Numbered from the stretch's first letter, positions 8,536 through 21,184 are shown. The stretch: DNA of 64,000 bases from Crotalaria pallida (GCA_037953625.1 CM075656.1:87811001-87875000), one strand, 5' to 3'. The notes: generated by a model from the sequence alone, not told the origin. Numbers and translations are program-made.

Positions 8536-10378
8536 TTTCTAAGGGCTTTATTTCCGTATGTATTCTTGAAAAATAGAGGATTTCTGTATTTTTTTTAGGT
8601 GGTTCAATGAAAATTAATCACATATTTTTTTTCCACCTTATCGGGGGCATATTTTTAATTTTTAAATTTTATAATTAGGTTTCTAAAATATTTATTTAAA
8701 AATATTATTTTTATCCTTAATATAGTTTATCCCAAATACCATCATTCTAATATATATTATTTTTGAACTATCTAAAATACTCTCATTTTAATATTATTTT
8801 TCATCTACCTAAATTTTAATTTTATATTTCATCTACCCAAAATATCCTCGTTTTAACACAATTTGTATTTACCTTAAAAAAAACCCCTTAATAATTTATA
8901 ATTTCTCATTTCACTACCCACTCCTGTATTCTTCTCCATCAATCTATTAGACCTTTCTTCTATCACTGTCAAGTACCAACATCATCACTTTCTTCTTCTT
9001 ATTTACACCTTCTTCATTAAAAAACTCAAGAGCAAACCCATGAACATAACTTCTTCATTGTCACCTTTTTTTTTATTCTTCACTCTCCAACCCGTTTTCA
9101 TTTTCAAACCCAATCCAAATTCTGTCGCCACCACCACCATAGATATGTTTTCTTTCTTCCTCTTTTAGGGATGTTCATTGCCTTAATATTTAATTAAATC
9201 AATTTCACTCATTCTGTTTTTGGTGGCTTAGCTTATAGTTGTTAACAATTGAGGATATACGATGAGACTGACATTGTATGTTTTCTGCTCCCTTTGTCCC
9301 ATTATCTTCGTAAAAAAAAAATGTAGTTCTTTTTTTGTCCTGAATTAAAGTAAAAATAATTAATGAAAAATCTTGAAGATTATATATTATATTAAAAATC
9401 ATAAAAATAATTAATGAAAAATCTTAAAGATTGTAAAAATAATATGAAAATTTGTGTGATAGAAATTTGTAATTAATAAATGAATCATACATTATATTTT
9501 ATTTTGAAAATAGAATCATGCATTATATCAAAAAGATATTCTCTCATTTCTATATACTATTTTAATTTGACTTTTAACAAGATAATTGGACTGAGAGAGT
9601 GTCTCAAATTTTTTTCCCTTATCTTGTCTCAAGATATATATGTGATCTATTATATATTTCTATTTCTATTACTCAGCCTGAAATTGGAGCTACGTACAGC
9701 TCTCTATGTAATAATAGCTAGTCTGGTTTGTAATAAAAAAATGGTTTTCATAATCTCAGTTCTTACAACGAAGGATAAAAGGTTAAAAATAGATATATAT
9801 CATGTATTAGAGAATGGTATATTAAAATATTAAAAACACTTTATATATAATTTTTTAACAAATTAAATAGTAGTATTTATTTTTAATTAAGAGTTGAAAT
9901 TAAGAAAACCCTAAAATTAAAAAAAAAATAGGTTTATATAATGAGACCTCTGTTACTACAATGAATAAAGTTTAGTAGTTCCTTGTAAGGAGGCTGAATT
10001 ATAATAAGCAAATTAACAATGCTCTCGATGGTATTTCAATAAGTGTAAAAGATTACAATGAAAATTGAGAATAAGTTACGGAGTAATTAAAAAGCATGAG
10101 GTTGTAATTAAAATTAGTGTTTATAAAGATATAATATAGAGAAGATCATGGAAGAATAAAAATATAAGAAAGATGCACAAAGAAAGAAGGAGCAAAGAGA
10201 CGAAGAGAGAAGGTTCATAGATTTGTCTTTTTAACCTCATTTTTTTTTCACTCCAAGCCATACGACACTTAATTCTACTATCGCTAGCCAACTTACATAT
10301 TATAAATTTAAATTTTGATAACAATAATTTAATTACCAATACCTGAAAATCGTGTTTATTTAAAAAATTTTAATGAAA
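8536..10378. other. AT-rich intergenic DNA
   Basis: No gene recognised. A Stowaway-like edge (tgctccctttgtcccatta) lies near 9288, with a nearby direct repeat of 'aaaataattaatgaaaaatctt' (9352 and 9404). The frame at 9480-9833 is AT-rich and shows no family features. Confidence 0.45.
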
Positions 10379-10395
10379 TATCACTACTGGAAAAA

Positions 10396-10690
10396 GTAGT
10401 TTTAAAATCGGTCGTTTTGGACTTTTGAAATCGGTTGCTGTGGTGATGTTGAAAAAGGTGGAATTAAAAGTGGATCTTTTAAAATCGGTCTTTATGACCG
10501 ATTTCAAAAATAAAACGACCGATTTCATAAATTATTTTTGAAATCGGTCAAAACGACCGATTTCATAAGTATCTTTGAAATCGTCCAAAACGACCGATTT
10601 CATAAGTATCTTTGAAATCGTCCAAAACGACCGATTTCATAAATTATTTTTGAAATCGGTCATAAAGACCGATTTTAAAAGTCTTTTATT
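10396..10690. repeat. Left subterminal repeats of the 10.6 kb CACTA element
   Basis: At least six inverted pairs of GAAATCGGTC / GACCGATTTC, spaced about 30-45 bp. One unit (aagtatctttgaaatcgtccaaaacgac...) is repeated in tandem at 10567-10637. Confidence 0.85.
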
Positions 10691-10754
10691 TTTTTTAATA
10701 ACACATAATCTATACATCCCCTGCTGCATGAAATTAAAAATTTTCTTCTTTACA

Positions 10755-11068
10755 CAGAAGAATACCAATTACAGAACCTAACCAAGCTAAATTCATAAGC
10801 AAAATTCATATCAAACTAACAATTTTGAAGTAGAAAATACAAAATACTTATCAAACTAACAAAATATGCAAGAGTTACAAAAGTTGAAGAATATATAACC
10901 GAATTACAGAACCTAAGCAAGCTAAAATTCATAAGCAAGATTCATATCAAACTAACAATCTTGAAGTAGAAAAATACAGAACCTAACCAAGAAAAATTCA
11001 TAAGCAAAATACTTATCAAACTAACAAAATACTCATGATCAAGAGTTACAAAAGTTAAGTATTAAAGC
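10755..11068. repeat. Direct repeat next to the 3' end of the CACTA gene
   Basis: Two diverged copies of about 140-150 bp starting 'attacagaacctaa(c/g)caagcta' at about 10771 and 10903, each with 'catatcaaactaacaat(t/c)ttgaagtaga' and later 'caagagttacaaaagtt'. Non-coding. Confidence 0.65.
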
Positions 11069-14000
11069 CTAGCTAATAGTATTGAGAGTAAGTATAAATG
11101 ATGACCAGCGCTCAATAACATTGTCAATGCATTCTTGTGGTATGGGACCTTGAGGACTGTGATTCATGGGCCTGAAATATATAAATGAGATAAAGATTAT
11201 TCAATTACCTCATTACTTTGTTCAATAAACTCAAAATACAAAGTCATATTCAATTACCTCATTCCATTTGTTGGAAATATTTGTCATGATAATGGTGAGC
11301 ATATTTATCATAACATAATACCCACATTGTACGCTCCCCTATTGTTTTGCACACTACAACATACAACATTTGAAATATTAAATAAAATTATATATCAACA
11401 TAGAAGACAAATTCAAATCAAGAAGAATGCAACCTTCGATACAACACCAATTATTTTTTAGATTAATTTTAAAATTTAAAGGAAAATTTTGGCAGAATTT
11501 TCCTCTAAAATAAGGACTTTCCCAAAATTTGTAATACATCCTGTCAGAAGTCAGAATGCAACAACACATATCATATCATCCATAATCAGTTTTATATCGT
11601 AGTAAGTATCATCAAGAGTCCATATCACAGTTCAGATACTATACAGTAGCTTTGGGTTAATAATAGTAAAACTTAAAAAAATACCTTGGGTTTAATGATT
11701 TTCATCTTCTTTCTATTGTGTGCTTCCATCACTCTATTTTACAAAATAACAATGATAAGTATATTTTGTATATGTTGGATAATAATACAACTACACTAAA
11801 GAATTTGTATAACAAGTAAAATTGCTCACGTTGTCAAAATCTGTTCCATATTCTTATTCATGTTCCACCATAATGAACACAACAAGACCACATAAGATTC
11901 ACTGGGACAAATGACCAATAGCTGCCAATGTTGACTACAAGAGAATAATGGTTATTAAGCAATACATAATTATAACCTAAAGGAAACTTATTGGAGCATA
12001 TTATAGAATTAATATTTACCTGATAAGATAAGGTGCTAAGTAAAATTTATGTCTTCCACTAGTAATCCTCATATTAATGTATTTCTGAATATCATCATTT
12101 GAGGATTGTCCATGTGCTATGTGCTGAGGTTCTAAGAATCCGTATTCTTCATGTATGCCTTTTGAGACACATAAGCCATGTAAATACCTAAAATATAATA
12201 AGTTTTGTGTTAGCATTAAATAACTGTTTGAGTATATTAAACTAGTCTAGTTACCTAAGATAGTTTTATTTAACTTACACTATCCATGCTTGTATCGCTG
12301 GTATATCAACCTCAGAACATCTAATCATCCACTCTATTATCTTCCCATCAATAAAGTTTTCTATGTCTTGATCCAACCCAGTAATCACCTTACCAATAAC
12401 TAGCTGTAAAACTCTTTCTGTCATTTTCAATTTAAAGGCCAGTGACAGTGCACGTGGCATAGCCGGCTCATCATCTTCTTCAGGTGCAACATCTTGAGAT
12501 TGAATTGGTTTTTTGGACATTCCCTAAACAACAAAATAGGAATGTTACTAGTGAAAGGAATAAAAGATAAAAGAAAATAATTACAAATAAATGAGAATGA
12601 ATTAATTTTACCGTGTCCGAGCTATGCTTGACGAGTGGAGTATGCCACAATATGAAGCTCTTGAGGGCTTCTCCTATGGTTTTAACTTCATCAGTCTCGT
12701 GTGGCACTTCAGCATCTCCATCTATGACTTCGACAACCACCACTTTCGTAAATCCCTTCGGTATTGGCATATTGTGTATGGTTGTTGATTCATAAACATT
12801 GGCCCTCGCAACAATACGGAGATCTGGCTCCTCAACATATAAGTTATATATGTCCTTGGGCTGAAGGCCACCACCATCATCATCATTCGGTATATCTAAT
12901 ATTACATTATTGCTCCCTTTAGTGCTTCTAGGTGTAAGACGTGGAGGTTCGACAGGCTCTTGAAAAAGACTCAAACCATTAGATAGCATCATTTGTTTAA
13001 CTTCTTCCATGAGTTGTGCTCTCATGGCATCCACTCTTTCTTGGAGCTTAGCCTCCACCTTAGCCTCCACCTGAGCCTCTAATTGAGCACCCACCATCTT
13101 CTTCATGGAAGACATAGATTGGGATGATGATGATGCACCCCAATACTGTCGGTGCCCCACACCTTTTCCAGCTGTCCGAACACGACCAGAATGCTCTGGT
13201 CGCCCCAATGCAGTAGTAAGGATGTCATTCTTTCCTACAAGCTCTGTTCCTTGAGAACTACAACTTTGGGTCAAAGAGTCCTACAATAAATAAATTTATT
13301 ATATAATCATAAGCATAAGCACAGATAGATGTATTTAGTATATAATAAATTTAGTTATTTACTTACAATCTTTTCAGCAACAACTTCTGTAGCCTGGTTT
13401 ACATACGCTCCTGTCTTCCATATGCGAGCTTTCTTCCATTTCTCACCACGTAATGGTGGAGACGGGGGAGCATCAGGATCAAGTTCAGGATTTTTCTCAC
13501 ATTCAAGTTTATGTCTTTTGATCTTTTCTTCCATAATCTGCTCGGTTACCATTTTGTATCCTCCACGAGACGTTACGTGAGGGTACAAATTCATCGCTGA
13601 AATATCTTGAGCCTTCTTTCTCACGACCTACCAATGGTGAAAGAATACATGTTACTCTTACAATAACACATAATGTGTATTATTAGTAATGGTTAATACA
13701 TAACTTACTTGAAACTCAGGAGTATGTCGACCTCGAACAAATTCCTCCCAAACTTCCGGAGCAATAAATTTATATTTCAAACAAGGTGAAATATGACTCT
13801 TTGGTCCAAATATGTACTTATTTGTGAGTTTTGTCTTGAACTGTCTCCATGCAACAACAGCACTTGAAATACATTTTTTCCTTAACAATCCATTGTCGGG
13901 AATATCGTAAGTGATCTACATTAGACAACAAACATAATGATTAGTTACATGAATCAAAATATATATTATATCGATTAAAAAGGATCATAAGGAATGGTAG

Positions 14001-14264
14001 TAGTGATGGTACCTGTAAACATTCCCAAATATGGTTTTTCGTCTCTTCCGATACATGATTCCAATGATCGATTAGTATTGACACTTTACTACGGCCTAGT
14101 AAACCCACATAAGTGTTGAATCTTTTAGCTTCTGGCCCCGTAGCATCCAAGCTTTCATCAAGGTCAACATGCACTTTTTCACCGTCAAGACGTTTTTTAG
14201 TCAATGAGGCCAACCGTGTCGGGCCCCTAACATTTTTTGTGGGAGGAGGATTAGTAGAATCCAT
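11069..14264 (-). pseudogene. CACTA ORF1: Transposase_24-type protein with C-terminal ULP1 (C48) protease
   Basis: A multi-exon minus-strand gene. Exon 14264-14013 begins MDSTNPPPTKNVRGPTRL with GLLGRSKVSILIDHWNHV, typical of plant Transposase_24 proteins. Exon about 13915-13709 has RQFKTKLTNKYIF and PEVWEEFVRGRHTPEFQ. Exon 13626-13369 has TEQIMEEKIKRH and ELDPDAPPSPPLRGEKW. Exon 13280-12612 has a coiled-coil-like run (QLEAQVEAKVEAKLQERVDA). Exons after 12520 and 12216 lead into a cysteine-protease domain: EYGFLEPQHI, FYLAPYL, then HWQLLVICPSESYV (about 11850-11935, His of the triad) and SVQCGYYVM (about 11305-11335, Cys of the triad), ending with ECIDNVIERWSSFIL and stop at 11069. A TAG (11339-11341) interrupts the frame just before the Cys motif. 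ULP1-like enzymes cut SUMO; their role in CACTA elements is not known. Confidence 0.85.
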
Positions 14265-14353
14265 GAGCCTGCATAAAAGAAGTATAATTAGAAATTAGAA
14301 ATATCAATAACCATAAATTAACACGATAAACTAAATATGCTTCAAAACTAATT

Positions 14354-17300
14354 AGACATACATAGTCATTTAGGAATAGGATTATTCTCCCAAATTCCTT
14401 CATGATGATCTTCCTGAGTTGCATGTGCAATATCTGTCTCATCTTCGTGATCCTCACTAAAAGTTGGTATTCTTGAATGATGAGACTCAAGAGAATCAAA
14501 AGTAGAATTAAGATCATCACAACCAGGTACGCTTCTTCCTTGCAGAACAACTGACAATTGCTCATTAGAAGGATCCTTAACATAAAACACTTGAATTGCT
14601 TGGAAAGCCATTATGAAAGGCTCTTCAGTGTAAGCTAATTTGTTAAGGTCAACCAATGTAAATCCCATCTCATCTTTTTGTATGGCATTCATGCTGACCC
14701 ATCGACATTTGAAAACAGGCACACTGAATTTATTGTAGTCTACTTCCCAAATCTCATCAATCACCCCATAGTAAGATGTGGATGCCATGATAGGATTTTT
14801 ATCGTTTACTTTGGAGAAGTGCATGGCATTGGCAACTAGCATAACCCCACTATTTTGAACAGTGATCTTGTCATCGAGGGACTTTGTATAAAAAGAATAA
14901 TTGTTGATATCAAATCCACTGGAACATATTACATCAAAATTAGGCCCACGAGCTAGCCACTTTAATGTATCAAAAACAGTATTGTCTTTAACAATTTGTT
15001 CTTCAAACCATTTCATGAAAGTCTTATTATGCTCCTTCAACAACCACCTTTCACTCATTCGAGGGTTGTTATCCTTGATAATGTTTCTGTGAGTAACTAT
15101 GTAAGGTTGAACATCGTCATTATTATTCAAGATGTAAAAATGTGTCTTTAGCACTTCCTCCCGTTTCATGCTCTTAACATGTACACCATGTGTTCTAACA
15201 CCATCATACCTTCCATTGTGACGAGACTCCGGAAGGCCTATAGGTTTTGCTTTTCCCAAATAATCCAAACAAAACTCAATACTTTCCTCAGCAATATATT
15301 TCTGAACAATGGATGCTTCAGGACGGTATAAATTCTTAATGTACCCTTTTAAGATCTTCATGTATCGCTCAACAGGGTACATCCATCGTAAATAAACGGG
15401 GCCACACAACCTAATCTCCCTCACTAGATGAACAATCAAGTGAAGCATAATATCAAAAAATGAGGGAGGAAAATACATCTCCAATTGGCACAAGATTACA
15501 ACACCTTCATTCTCTAACTCATCCAATTCCTATGGATCAATGACTTTACTACATAAAGCATTGAAAAAGAAGCACAACCTAGTGATGGTGCGCCTCACTT
15601 CTTTAGGCAAGATACCACGAATAGCCACGGGTAGTAATTGTTGCATCAACACATGGTAATCATGGGACTTTAGGCCAACCAATTTGAGATCTTTCATTAA
15701 GACAAGGCTTGAGACTTTTGAAGAATAGCCCTGCGGAACTTTGGTGCCAGCTAAACAACCACAGAAACTCATTTTCTCTAACTTTGACATTGTGTAGCAT
15801 GTCGGAGGCAAATACGTCCGTTTACCTCTTTCCTGTGGAGCTAACTCCTCTCTTATACCCGTGGCAAGCAAATCTAGCCGAGAGTTCAAGTTATCCTTTG
15901 TCTTTCCCTTGATGTCGAGGAACGTTCCGGTAAGACTTTCACCCACATTCTTTTCAACATGCATGAAATCAATGCAATGTCTCACATCAAGAAGATGCCA
16001 ATAGGGGAACATGTTGAGAATCGAGTTCTTCTTCCATATGGTTTTTTCATTCGTCTTCTGTTTACCCTTCCCAAAGACAACATGGATATCTTTAACCTTT
16101 TGATAAACTTGCTCTCCACTTAAAGGCTCGGGAGCAATTTCGTGCTCCGCCTTTCCATTAAAACGCTTTTTGAGTCTGCGATAAGGGTGATCACGCCTAA
16201 GAAATCTCCGATGCCCAAGGTAAACTGTCTTCCTTCCATGGGTAAGTTGATGATAACATGTGTTTTCTCCGCATATAGGGCATGCACGATGCCCCTTCAC
16301 GCTATATCCGCTTAAGTTCCCATATGCTGGGAAGTCATTTATGCTACAGAATAACAAGGCACGCATCTTGAAATTTTCACGACGATAGCCATCAAATGCA
16401 TCCACACCTTCTTCCCACAAAATTAACAAATCTTCAACCAAGGGAGCAAGATAAATATCTATGTCATTTCCCGGTTGTTTTGGTCCGGAAATCAACATGG
16501 ACAGCATCATATATTTCCGCTTCATGCACAAAAAAGGAGAGAGGTTGTAAATCATCAGAAGAACAGGCCATGTGCTATGCTGACTACTAAAGCTACCAAA
16601 AGGATTCATTCCGTCTGTAGCAAGTGCAAGCCTAAGGTTTCTTGGATCATTGCTAAAGTCGGGAAACAAAGAATCAATTTTTTTCCATTGCAAAGAATCG
16701 GCAGGATGACGAATCTTTCCATCACATTTTCTCTCTTCTGCATGCCATATAAGGTTCTTCGCATCAATTTCATTAGCAAACAATCGCTTGAACCTTGGAA
16801 TTATTGGAAGATACCATAAGACTTTAGCAGGAGGCCTTTTCTTGCTCTCGTCATGAAGACTAGAATCATCACCATCCTTCACCTTGTAGCGTGATTTCCC
16901 ACATACAGGGCACTCATGCAACTCTACATATTCTTTCCTATACAATATGCAATCATTAGGACAAGCATGAATTTTCTGATAGTTCATACCCATTGGACAC
17001 AACACCTTCTTCGCCTCATAGTTGCAGTCAGGCAAGGTATTCCCTTCTGGAAGCAAGTCTTTCAATAACTTAAGCAATTCGGTAAAACTTTTATCAGTCC
17101 ACCCATTCCTCGCTTTCAAATTGAACAATTTTAACACGGTTGACAATCATGTCAAATCATCATTGCACCCGGGATATAAAGGAGTCGCCAAATCATCAGT
17201 CAAACTCTCATACACATGCGCTTGGTGGAAAGACTCTGGTCCAATATCATGGATCATGTCCTCCAGATGATCCTCCATAACTCCGTCATCAACTTCGACA

Positions 17301-17574
17301 CTCTGAGACTCGCTCTTCATACCTATTGGATCACCGTGCCATATCCACTTTGGTGCCATATCCACTTTGTATAACTCTTGCAAAACCCAGGAAAAATGAG
17401 ATGATCTCTTATTTCCCTAATTGTTCTCCGATCAACATTGACACACTCTACACATGGACAATGAAATAGCCCATTGTTATCACGGTCATTGGCTTTTGCA
17501 AATTCCAAAAACTCTTCCACTCCACGAGCATACTCATCACTCAATCGATAAGCATTTATCCAACTACGGTCCAT
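14354..17574 (-). pseudogene. CACTA TNP2-type transposase (Transposase_21), broken
   Basis: Read on the minus strand: 17574-17323 is the Transpos_assoc domain (MDRSWINAYRLSDEYARGVE, HCPCVECVN, HLIFPGFCKSYTKWIWH). 17383-15530 carries the transposase core, with GWTDKSFTELLKLLKDLLPEG, HACPNDCILYRKEY, ALATDGMNPFG, SGPKQPGNDIDIYL, INDFPAYGNLSGYSVKGH and HCIDFMHVEKNV. 15526-14366 carries the DUF4218/DUF4216 C-terminal part, with ELEMYFPPSFFDIMLHL, GPVYLRWMYPVERYM and VFKCRWV. TNP2 proteins cut and join CACTA ends. Three lesions are visible: a 17 bp tandem duplication at about 17338-17372 that shifts the frame, an in-frame TGA at 17147-17149, and an in-frame TAG at 15530-15532. Full length would be near 1,070 residues, normal for the family. 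Confidence 0.93.
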
Positions 17575-19200
17575 ATATAATTATTCAACCAAACAGGGGT
17601 GCTCCTAAATGAATAATTCAATTTTATCATCATTTCAAACAAATTATATTATGTAATCACTCCTACTATAAGATTATATTATATTCAAAATTAAAAAGTG
17701 CCATAAGATTTTAAATGAATAATTCAATTTTTACATCCTTCCATGTCGAAAGGAACAGAAAAGGAAAGAAGAATGAAATTAGTACCTGCAGAGGAAGAAA
17801 ATGAAGTGAACACCGGAGTGAGAGAGTGCAGAGGAGTGAAGGAGCTCACGAGCTGGAGGGAGAAGAAACGAAACACAAAAAAACAAAATATTAGAACTCA
17901 ATGAACAAGAATCATAGTAGTAATGCAACTTAACTTTGTAAAACAAAATGATAACTAAGATCTAAAGCTATGAATACAGCAGCAAAAAAAAAGAAGAAAT
18001 GAATACAGCAGCAAAATGATAACGCAAAAGGCAACAGCAATGAATACAGCAGCAAAGAAGAAAAAAAAGATAGAATAATATTTAAATTAACAAAAAAAAA
18101 GGCAGCTATCCTCTCAGGAAACTTAATCATCACACTTGCTCACATGAAGACCCGTAAACACAAAAACCTTTGAAAATGGCCAACAAATTATCATGTGCAG
18201 GTTCTGTATCTGATTCTCCACCAGGACCCTATCATGTGAAAAACTCAAAGTGATCCAAACCTCTAATCCATAAATCTACCGAGAGTTATGGTTATCAAAT
18301 GATCTAGTAGCAAAAAATAAGAATTAAGTACACGTACTATTACAAATAACATATGATTGGGACATTGAGTTGCAGCCAAGTGGATTAAAGTTATTAGCTA
18401 TTCGTAAAAACTATCATTACATGAACATGGAAGCTTAGATCTAAATTAAAAAATTACAAGCCCTCAAAAAGAAAATGTTATTTCCCCTCAAGTAAATTCA
18501 GTAGTGTTAATTTTCAGAGATGCACACCTGGATTGCTCGTTTTGGCAGAACTGCTGCTTCATGTATGTAAACCAAGCATTTCGGCAACCTTCAACAAATA
18601 TATCAACCATAAGATTCAAGTTTAACCCCTCTGATATTCAAATAAACGAGGTTCTATGCTAAAATCTAGCTTTGAAGATTTGATAGACACAAAATTGATA
18701 TTATCTGACAATTTGATTCAATGAACACTTGATGGAGAAGGATTTTATAATTTGCAGTTAGTGTAGAAGAGATCTACTTAATTAAAAATAAATAAATAAA
18801 AAAAACTATACATAATTGTGTGTCCCAAGTCCAGCTAATTTGGATTCAAGTTGGACAGGATTATAAGAGTGACAAAACTCTACCTGTCGATCACTGAATG
18901 CATGCAAATTCTTAAATATTCAAACCTGAGATCTTTAGTTATGGGTAATTTGCCATCAAAGGCTTCCACCTTAAAAAACCTCACCTTTCAAGACATCATG
19001 GTACGTGTTTTTATATCTAGTTGATTTTTTTCCTCCTAGAATAAAACAGGAATCAAAGAATAAAATGAAATAAACATACTCTTAACTTTGTAACTCCCAA
19101 AGATCTTTAGTTCATAGACATATGCAATGGAACTTGTGTGCATGTCAATTGTTTATTTGTTGAAAGTAACTCACTACCCATACAAGCATAGTTGTGAAGC
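17575..19200. other. Non-coding interior of the 10.6 kb CACTA element
   Basis: AT-rich, probably the transposase promoter/5' intron region. It contains a short array of 'gaatacagcagcaaa' at 17973-18055 with A/G runs. No gene seen. Confidence 0.5.
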
Positions 19201-19314
19201 ACTAATTTGAAAAGGACTACTCACGTGGGCTACTCAACTTTTTCTAATTGTGAAGTGAATATGCGTGTAAATGAAGTTATGATGAGAAGATATCCCTCTA
19301 ATATAGTTCACCCT

Positions 19315-19836
19315 TACCCTTCAACATTTACAGGTTCTATAATGTTACTCTCAGCATTGGCCACCCACCAAGGCCCTATTTTCTTGATATTGACACTGGC
19401 AGTGACCTCACATGGCTTCAATGTGATGCCCCTTGTTCTCATTGCTCTCAGGTATTCAAAAACAGCAACAACTATTATCATTCAAAAAAAGCTTGAACTA
19501 CAAATTAAATCTTTCTTTCTTTTTTATGCCATTGAAAAATGAGAGATCATCTTTATATATAATGTCTTTGATTACAGACTCTTAATGATTTTAATTATTG
19601 TTTATGTTTCAGACACCCCATCCTCTTTACAGGCCTAGCAATGACTTAGTGCCTTGCAGGCATCACCTCTGTGCATCATTGCAGCAGACTGATAATTACA
19701 ACTGTGAAAACCCAAGTCAATGTGACTATGAAGTTGAGTATGCAGATCATTACTCATCCCTTGGTGTACTTGTCAATGATTTCTACCTTCTCAACTTTAC
19801 AGATGGAAACCGACTTAGAGTTCGTATGTCGATGGG
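19315..19836 (+). pseudogene. Captured exons of a plant aspartic protease (Asp1-like, A1 family)
   Basis: Two exons lie on the strand opposite to the transposase genes. The first, ending at 19451 before donor gtattc, encodes FYNVTLSIGHPPRPYFLDID and then TGSDLTWLQCDAPCSHCSQ, with the catalytic DTGS motif of pepsin-like proteases and the WLQCDAPC signature of Asp1-like enzymes. The second (19613-19836, after acceptor tttcag) encodes DLVPCRHHLCASL, NCENPSQCDYEVEYADH and SSLGVLVNDFYLLNFTDGN. The N-terminal signal region before FYNV is degenerate, and the whole C-terminal lobe with the second catalytic Asp is absent. The fragment cannot make an active protease. Exon-intron structure is kept, so the source was genomic DNA. 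Confidence 0.88.
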
Positions 19837-19984
19837 GTTAGTAACTCTGCAAGCTTTTCTTTACTACCTAAAATCATCTCTACTTCCTTAGATGTGTAAG
19901 TACTCTAAATTTCCTTAGTCAACACTGGGAATCTATAAGACACCATACCCACCAACCAACCTCAAGATCAAAATGCATGTGAGA

Positions 19985-20365
19985 GAGAGAGCCACGAAAA
20001 CAAAGAAAAAATTAAATCAACAGCCCTAACCTTGTGGAGTGGTAGCCGTTGAACGAAGTGGTAGCCGTTGGTGGAGGCGGTTGCGGGCTGGTGGAGTGGT
20101 GGAGCGAGAGCAGAGGCAGAGAGCGAGTGGTGAGGAGTGAGTGGAAATCCCTAACCTTGTGGAGCAATGCTTTGTGGCGGCGAAAGAGAGGAGCGACGGA
20201 GAAGAACAAGACGCGGTGAGGAGCGACGGAGAACAAGAACAATACGCGGTGGAACAATGGCAGCGGCGAAGGGAAGGGAAGGGAAGGCTGGTGGAGGCTT
20301 AGCAGCGCGCGGCAGTGGAGGAAGAGTTTTGTTCTCTTTGTTTTGGGTTTTGGCGCACTAAGTCT
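19985..20365. other. GC-rich, purine/pyrimidine-skewed leader-like block
   Basis: Plus strand is GA-rich with two tandem gaggagcgacggagaa units and 'ggtggagcggtgg'-like repeats; minus strand is CT-rich like a plant 5' leader. It lies just inside the right subterminal repeats, where the minus-strand transposase transcript would be expected to start. The frames here are low-complexity and I do not call them genes. Confidence 0.35.
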
Positions 20366-20399
20366 AAATGTTGCCGCGCCTTATTGACCTAAGCCAGCA

Positions 20400-20983
20400 G
20401 ATCTTTTTAACTCGGACAAAACGACCGAATTCGAAAGTTTTTTTTTTTAATTCTGTCTTAACATATTTAAAATCGGTGAATAAGACTGAGTTAGAATAGT
20501 TAATTTTTTTTCTGTTATTTTTTATTATTTAAAATCGGTCAATAAGACCGAGTCAATAAGATAAAAAAATAAAAAATTTTAAAAAATAAAAAAGACTTTC
20601 TAACTCGGCTTAGAGAACGACCAATTTCGAAAGTACTTTTGAAATCGGTCGTTTCATGACCGATTTTATAAGTTAGAATTATTGAAATCAATCAATAAAG
20701 ACCGAGTTAGAAAGTATTAAAAATAAAAAAAATTAAATAAATAAAAAACTTTCTAACTCTGCTGCAAACAACCGATTTTAAAAGAGAAAAATATAAAAAA
20801 AATTTAAAAATAAAAATGACTTTCTAACTCGGCTTAGAAAACGACCGATTTCGAAAGTACTTTTGAAATCGGTCGTTTTAAGACCGATTTTAAAAGTTAG
20901 AATTTATTTACAAAATTGCCACCGCGTTTTTTTTTAAATTGGCTTTCATACGACCGATTTCAAAACCCTTTTTTCCAGTAGTG
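20400..20983. repeat. Right subterminal repeats of the 10.6 kb CACTA element
   Basis: Many GACCGATTT/AAATCGGTC and related 'taactcggct...aacgacc' units in both orientations, in longer ~190 bp repeats (for example 20590-20670 and 20815-20900), ending in the terminal repeat. Confidence 0.85.
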
Positions 20984-21050
20984 TATTTTGGTAGTATTTT
21001 CAAAAATATCAAGTTTATTACATGATTTTAGACAAAACACATATAATATA

Positions 21051-21184
21051 AAACTTACAATAAATAGTCCGCGTAAGACAGCCCAGTTGGTAGCTGCAGG
21101 GACACTTAGGATTTCCCCTCCCTCAGGTTATGGGTTCTAGTCTCAGACCTCCCATGTAAACAAAACAAAAAAAAACTTACAATA
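21051..21184 (+). mobile_element. Short tRNA-derived SINE with 12 bp TSD
   Basis: AAACTTACAATA flanks the insert at 21051-21062 and 21173-21184. Inside are a box A-like AGCCCAGTTGGTAGC and a box B-like GGGTTCTAGTCTC, then an A-rich tail before the second TSD. About 110 bp. Non-coding. Confidence 0.8.

Larger units (their letters stand above)
10382..20983 (-). mobile_element. 10.6 kb CACTA transposon with its own genes and captured exons
   Basis: The ends match over 14 bases (CACTACTGGAAAAA at 10382; the reverse complement at 20970-20983) and are flanked by the TSD TAT (10379-10381, 20984-20986). Both subterminal regions are filled with AAATCGGTC/GACCGATTT repeats. The minus strand carries the two gene types expected in an En/Spm-like element: a Transposase_24/ULP1 gene and a TNP2-like transposase. 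The plus strand carries exons of a host aspartic protease. The coding regions contain stops and a frameshift, so this copy is probably not autonomous now, but its ends look fit for mobilisation. Confidence 0.93.

Noticed and set aside
9480..9833. 117 aa plus-strand frame
   Set aside because: AT-rich, no motif, no promoter or splice context. Expected by chance in this composition.
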